Source: CAZMFZ01 sp046152935 (GTDB taxonomy: Bacteria > Bacteroidota > Bacteroidia > Cytophagales > UBA9547). From it: a stretch of DNA of 8,665 nt. The notes beneath the pieces are model-generated. The model had not been told where the DNA came from. It worked only from the letters and a program-made list of their open reading frames with translations, and did no database searches. Positions 5,874 through 8,665 of the stretch are shown here, piece after piece. Location of the stretch: the NCBI GenBank assembly GCA_046152935.1, contig JBJXGB010000124.1:1-8665 (forward strand), written 5' to 3'. The position numbers and the translations under genes were made by a program. The first letter of the stretch is position 1. The number at the start of each line of letters is the position of its first letter.

Positions 5874-6491
5874 ATGGCAAAACCATCTATTATTAAAAGC
5901 GGAGAAAATTTTATTGAAAGTATCATTTTTGCATCTCGTTGGTTGCAAATGCCTGTTTATTTGGGCTTGATCGTTGGTACGGGTTTGTACGTGTACAAAT
6001 TTTTTGAAGAACTGATACATTTGGCTAATGAAGTGAATCATTTTACTGATGTAGATGTGATGTTGTCTATTTTGGGTTTGATCGATATTTCGATGGTGAT
6101 GAACCTGTTAATAATCGTGATTATTGGTGGCTACTCTATATTTACCAGCAGAATAGATTTTACAGAACACGAAGATCGTCCGCATTGGCTCGACCACATG
6201 GATGCTGGCATCTTGAAAATAAAACTGGCTACATCGCTCGCTTCTATTTCTGGGGTGCATTTATTGCGCACATTTATAGATATTCACAACGAAGCGGCTA
6301 AGGATGCCAATTTTAATGGCGTAATTATCGAAATTGTTATCCATTTGGTATTCATTATCTCTGCCTTAATGTTGGCTTGGGTAGAAAGAATATTGCACGA
6401 ATCGCATTTTGCAGCACATCGTTTAGAAAAAGAAAAACATGACGATAATTTGGGTGGTGGTGCGATACCACATTCAGAAATAGCTCATTAA
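5874..6491 (+). CDS. YqhA/UPF0114-family inner-membrane protein
   Basis: This 205-residue integral membrane protein belongs to the YqhA (UPF0114, TIGR00645) family, whose biochemical role is not established. It matches the family from the first motif on: ENFIESIIFASRWLQMPVYLGL (residues 11-32), KFFEELIH, a second membrane stretch around 64-90 with ILGLIDISMVMNLLIIVI, GGYSIFTSRID, the KIKLATSLASISGVHLLRTFID segment (115-136) and a last helix at about 150-171 ending in LAWVERI. E. coli YqhA is about 164 residues. The extra length here is mainly a His- and charge-rich C-terminal tail (HESHFAAHRLEKEKHDD and onward to IPHSEIAH) that could bind metal, although this is speculation. It is transcribed away from lspA and followed by its own terminator, so it looks monocistronic. 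Confidence 0.92.
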   Translation: MAKPSIIKSGENFIESIIFASRWLQMPVYLGLIVGTGLYVYKFFEELIHLANEVNHFTDVDVMLSILGLIDISMVMNLLIIVIIGGYSIFTSRIDFTEHEDRPHWLDHMDAGILKIKLATSLASISGVHLLRTFIDIHNEAAKDANFNGVIIEIVIHLVFIISALMLAWVERILHESHFAAHRLEKEKHDDNLGGGAIPHSEIAH

Positions 6492-6507
6492 AAACAGGTA
6501 AAGAATT

Positions 6508-6540
6508 AAAAAGCCGCTAAAATCACTTAGCGGCTTTTTT
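6508..6540 (+). terminator. Intrinsic terminator after the YqhA-like gene
   Basis: A perfect 13-bp stem (AAAAAGCCGCTAA at 6508-6520, TTAGCGGCTTTTT at 6527-6539) with a 6-nt loop is followed by the end of a T-run. It begins 16 bp after the stop codon of the YqhA-like gene. It is nearly symmetric, so it could work in both directions. recO begins 12 bp after it. Confidence 0.85.
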
Positions 6541-6552
6541 GTTTACATAAAT

Positions 6553-7239
6553 ATGCTGCACAAAACCAGAGGAATTGCCCTAAGTTATATCAAATTTAAA
6601 GAGACTTCGATCATAGCCAAAATCTATACAGAAGAGTTTGGCTTGCAAACGTATATTCAAAATGGGGTTCGCAGTGCCAAATCATCCACCAAAATTGCGT
6701 TTTTTCAGCCTTTGACTCTACTGGATTTGGTGGTGTATTATAAAAATGGGCAAGATATTCATCGCATAAGCGAAATAAAATGTAGCCAGATTTACATTAC
6801 GCTTCATTCAGATTTTAAAAAAATAACCGTTGCCACCTTTCTCACCGAAATTTTATCAAAATGTATCCATGAGGGCGATACAAATACTGATCTTTTTGAG
6901 TTTCTAATCCAATCGCTTATTTCATTCGACAAGCAAACCACAGATTTCACCAATTTTCATATACATTTTCTCTTTGAACTTTCTACTTATCTGGGTTTTC
7001 ATCCGCAAAGTTTCGATGAATTGAAAATGCAACTGATTCAATATCGAAATTCTTGGATAAATGTGTTTGAAGACGATAGTTTGAAATTTGTATGTGTGAG
7101 CTTGATCGAAGGCATTCATACCATTCAAATAAATGGACACCAGCGCAGGCTGATGATCGATCTGGTATTAGATTTTTATCAATCGCATGTAGAAAATTTT
7201 GGTGAAATAAAATCTTTGAAAGTGTTGCGTGAACTTTAA
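6553..7239 (+). CDS. recO: DNA repair protein RecO
   Basis: RecO anneals single strands and works with RecR (and RecF) to load RecA onto SSB-coated DNA in the RecFOR pathway. The start MLHKTRGIALSYIKFKETSIIAKIYTEE is the typical N-terminal OB-fold opening, so the ATG at 6553 is well supported. The OB-fold covers roughly residues 1-80 (GLQTYIQNGVRSAKSS, then FQPLTLLDLVVYYK and HRISEIKCS), and the rest is the helical RecO C-terminal domain, with the recognisable FLFELSTYLGFHPQ at about 142-155. At 228 residues it has the usual length. The C4 zinc motif of many RecO proteins is absent: only three Cys occur, none in CxxC pairs. This is also the case in E. coli RecO. No promoter fits in the 12 bp between the upstream hairpin and the start. 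The next gene follows after 48 bp on the same strand. Confidence 0.93.
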   Translation: MLHKTRGIALSYIKFKETSIIAKIYTEEFGLQTYIQNGVRSAKSSTKIAFFQPLTLLDLVVYYKNGQDIHRISEIKCSQIYITLHSDFKKITVATFLTEILSKCIHEGDTNTDLFEFLIQSLISFDKQTTDFTNFHIHFLFELSTYLGFHPQSFDELKMQLIQYRNSWINVFEDDSLKFVCVSLIEGIHTIQINGHQRRLMIDLVLDFYQSHVENFGEIKSLKVLREL

Positions 7240-7287
7240 TGTCCTAATTTTGATTTTACTAAGATTCGACCAAACCCAGTTTTTGAT

Positions 7288-8520
7288 ATGACTAAGGAAA
7301 GATTGCTTTTATTGGCTTTGGCTGCCGTGCAGTTTACAAATATTATGGATTTCATGATAATGATGCCGCTCGGACCACAATTGATGCGTACATTTTCAAT
7401 TAATCCGCAAGAATTTAGCATTCTAGTCTCTTCATACACCTTTAGTGCAGGTATTTTTGGTTTCGTAGGTGCATTTTTTATAGATAAATTTGACAGAAAA
7501 ACAGCCATAATGATTGTATTTACTGGTTTTACCATAGGAACATTGATGTGTGGCTTGTCCGACTCGTACGTGCTACTTTTGGCAGCCAGAATTTTGACGG
7601 GCGTTTTTGGGGGATTGCTAGGGGCTTTGGTTTTGTCAATTATTGGCGATGCCATTCCGCTGGAACGCAGGGCCACCGCCATGGGCACTGTAATGGCTGC
7701 CTTTTCTTTGGCCTCAGTCTTGGGAGTTCCTTTCGGATTGTATTTGGCTACCACTTTTACATGGCAAATGCCCTTTTTATTACTGGCAGGTTTGGGCGTA
7801 GTTGTCTTATTTCTCATTTACCAATTTGTACCTTCCATGACTTTGCACCTGCAAAAGTTGAAATCTACCACAGACAACCCATTTACTTTTGTGCTAAGCA
7901 TCACCAAAAATCCAAACCAGTTGATGGCTTTGGGGCTCATGGTTTTCATGATGCTCAGTCAGTTTTCGTATATTTCCATGCTCAGTCCGTTCATGGTTTC
8001 CAATGTTGGATTTACCGAACATGACCTTACTTATGTCTATTTATTAGGTGGTGCTGTTACCATTTTCACCTCGCCTTTGGCGGGAAAACTAGCTGACAGA
8101 TACGGAAGAGCCAAAATATTTACCATCGGGAGCATATTAATGATGGGGCCTACGCTCTATCTGACAAGTATTGGGCAGACACCTTTGGCAATTGTTCTGG
8201 TTGTTACGTCACTAAACTTTATATTTATTGGTGGCCGAATGATTCCTGGTTCTACCATGGTAACGGCCGCAGTTTTACCTCAAAATAGAGGTAGTTTTAT
8301 GAGTATCAATTCTTCTATTCAGCAACTTTCTTCGGGTTTGGGTGCTTTTTTGGCTGGGATGATCGTATATAAAAACCCTGTGTCTGGCGAATTGGTAAAC
8401 TATAATTACGTAGGCTACTTTGCCATTGCAGCCACCATCATTTCCATTGTATTAGCCAATAAAGTAAAAGCTGTCGATTCATTTGCATCTGTAAACAAAC
8501 CAGTTTCCGATCATGTCTAA
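7288..8520 (+). CDS. MFS transporter, 12 TM (DHA1/AraJ-like efflux type)
   Basis: This 410-residue major facilitator superfamily permease is probably a proton-driven exporter in the inner membrane. The N-terminal helix starts at once (RLLLLALAAVQFTNIMDFMIMMPLG, residues 4-29). Motif A between helices 2 and 3 is seen as FFIDKFDRK (63-71), and its copy in the second half is GKLADRYGRAK (266-276). Helix 4 contains RILTGVFGGLLGALVLSIIGD. GVPFGLYLATTFTWQMPF (146-163) is the motif C-like segment of 12-TM drug:H+ antiporters and sugar-efflux proteins. A hydrophilic loop at about 182-212 separates the halves, and the last helices end at about 392, before a short polar tail. The hydrophobic pattern supports 12 helices. 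The substrate cannot be predicted. It lies 48 bp after recO, and its stop codon overlaps the next small gene, so these genes are likely to form an operon. Confidence 0.92.
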   Translation: MTKERLLLLALAAVQFTNIMDFMIMMPLGPQLMRTFSINPQEFSILVSSYTFSAGIFGFVGAFFIDKFDRKTAIMIVFTGFTIGTLMCGLSDSYVLLLAARILTGVFGGLLGALVLSIIGDAIPLERRATAMGTVMAAFSLASVLGVPFGLYLATTFTWQMPFLLLAGLGVVVLFLIYQFVPSMTLHLQKLKSTTDNPFTFVLSITKNPNQLMALGLMVFMMLSQFSYISMLSPFMVSNVGFTEHDLTYVYLLGGAVTIFTSPLAGKLADRYGRAKIFTIGSILMMGPTLYLTSIGQTPLAIVLVVTSLNFIFIGGRMIPGSTMVTAAVLPQNRGSFMSINSSIQQLSSGLGAFLAGMIVYKNPVSGELVNYNYVGYFAIAATIISIVLANKVKAVDSFASVNKPVSDHV

Positions 8521-8647
8521 TAAACAAAAAGTATTTATTGCCATATCTATTGTCTTTTTTGTGGTAGTTGGCCTAATCGTATATGACATGGCAAGCTATA
8601 CCAAAAAGCCCTGGGGCAAGAAAAAGAAAGTAGAACAGGCAAAATGA
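8513..8647 (+). CDS. Small single-TM protein, unknown function
   Basis: This 44-residue open frame (MSNKQKVFIAISIVFFVVVG at the start) has one clear membrane helix at about residues 7-25, followed by YDMASYTKKPWGKKKKVEQ, a strongly positive tail. By the positive-inside rule the tail should face the cytoplasm. I do not recognise the family. The case for it being real is positional: its ATG overlaps the last 8 bp of the MFS gene, and its TGA overlaps the next ATG in an ATGA, a pattern typical of coupled operon genes. The codons carry no sign of disruption. It could be an accessory subunit of the transporter or of the protein encoded next; that is inference. Confidence 0.65.
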   Translation: MSNKQKVFIAISIVFFVVVGLIVYDMASYTKKPWGKKKKVEQAK

Positions 8648-8665
8648 GCAATATAATTGCTGAAA
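8644..8665 (+). CDS. Start of a further gene, cut by the window end
   Basis: An ATG in the ATGA overlap with the preceding small gene opens a frame MSNIIAE that is still open at the end of the window. The length is too short for any assignment. The tight overlap is the only support. Confidence 0.4.

Noticed and set aside
5757..6041. 94-codon minus-strand open frame in the divergent region
   Set aside because: Most of it is antisense to the YqhA-like gene and it has no motif; the lspA promoter and start lie elsewhere.
7240..7287. Terminator or promoter between recO and the MFS gene
   Set aside because: I see no hairpin with a T-run and no clear TAnnTTTG box in these 48 bp, so simple co-transcription is more likely.
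7236..7817. 193-codon minus-strand open frame opposite the MFS gene
   Set aside because: It is rich in Lys, Pro and Thr, as expected for the antisense of membrane-helix codons, has no domain, and lies fully over a well-supported transporter gene and its upstream gap.

Overview
The window looks like a chromosomal segment of a low-GC member of the Bacteroidota. The signs are a Bacteroidota-style lspA with a long insertion between its two catalytic aspartates, an OmpA/PorT-like outer-membrane barrel, a secreted lipoprotein of the S41 family, weak Shine-Dalgarno sites, and a good TAnnTTTG-type -7 box upstream of lspA. The genus cannot be fixed from the sequence.

Left part (198-5672), all on the minus strand. 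Reading in the direction of transcription: lspA (5672-5043) is followed after 15 bp by an unusual fusion of a fructose-6-phosphate-aldolase/transaldolase-like domain to a KdsD-like CBS pair (5027-4002), and this unit is closed by a strong intrinsic terminator (3906-3941). Next comes a secreted alpha/beta-hydrolase (3795-3013). A HigBA-type toxin-antitoxin cassette (2880-2207) follows, headed by a nearly perfect 22-bp palindrome (2919-2940). Its toxin gene is broken by a one-base shift in a run of nine A. Then an outer-membrane beta-barrel gene (2124-1312) overlaps by 38 bp the gene of an S41 peptidase-like lipoprotein (1349-198).

Right part (5874-8665), all on the plus strand. A YqhA/UPF0114 membrane protein (5874-6491) is followed by a textbook intrinsic terminator (6508-6540). 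recO starts only 12 bp after its T-run. A 12-TM MFS transporter (7288-8520) follows, then a 44-residue single-TM protein (8513-8647) overlapping it by 8 bp, then a further gene starting in an ATGA overlap and running off the window. The two halves diverge from a 201-bp AT-rich region (5673-5873) that holds a probable lspA promoter and nested inverted repeats.

Most genes are ordinary housekeeping or envelope functions. The points that deserve attention are the aldolase-CBS fusion with several altered active-site positions, the homopolymer frameshift in the toxin with the rest of its reading frame intact, the palindromic operator candidate, and the dual-coded overlap between the barrel and the lipoprotein. 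I found no CRISPR array, rRNA, tRNA, insertion sequence or phage gene.
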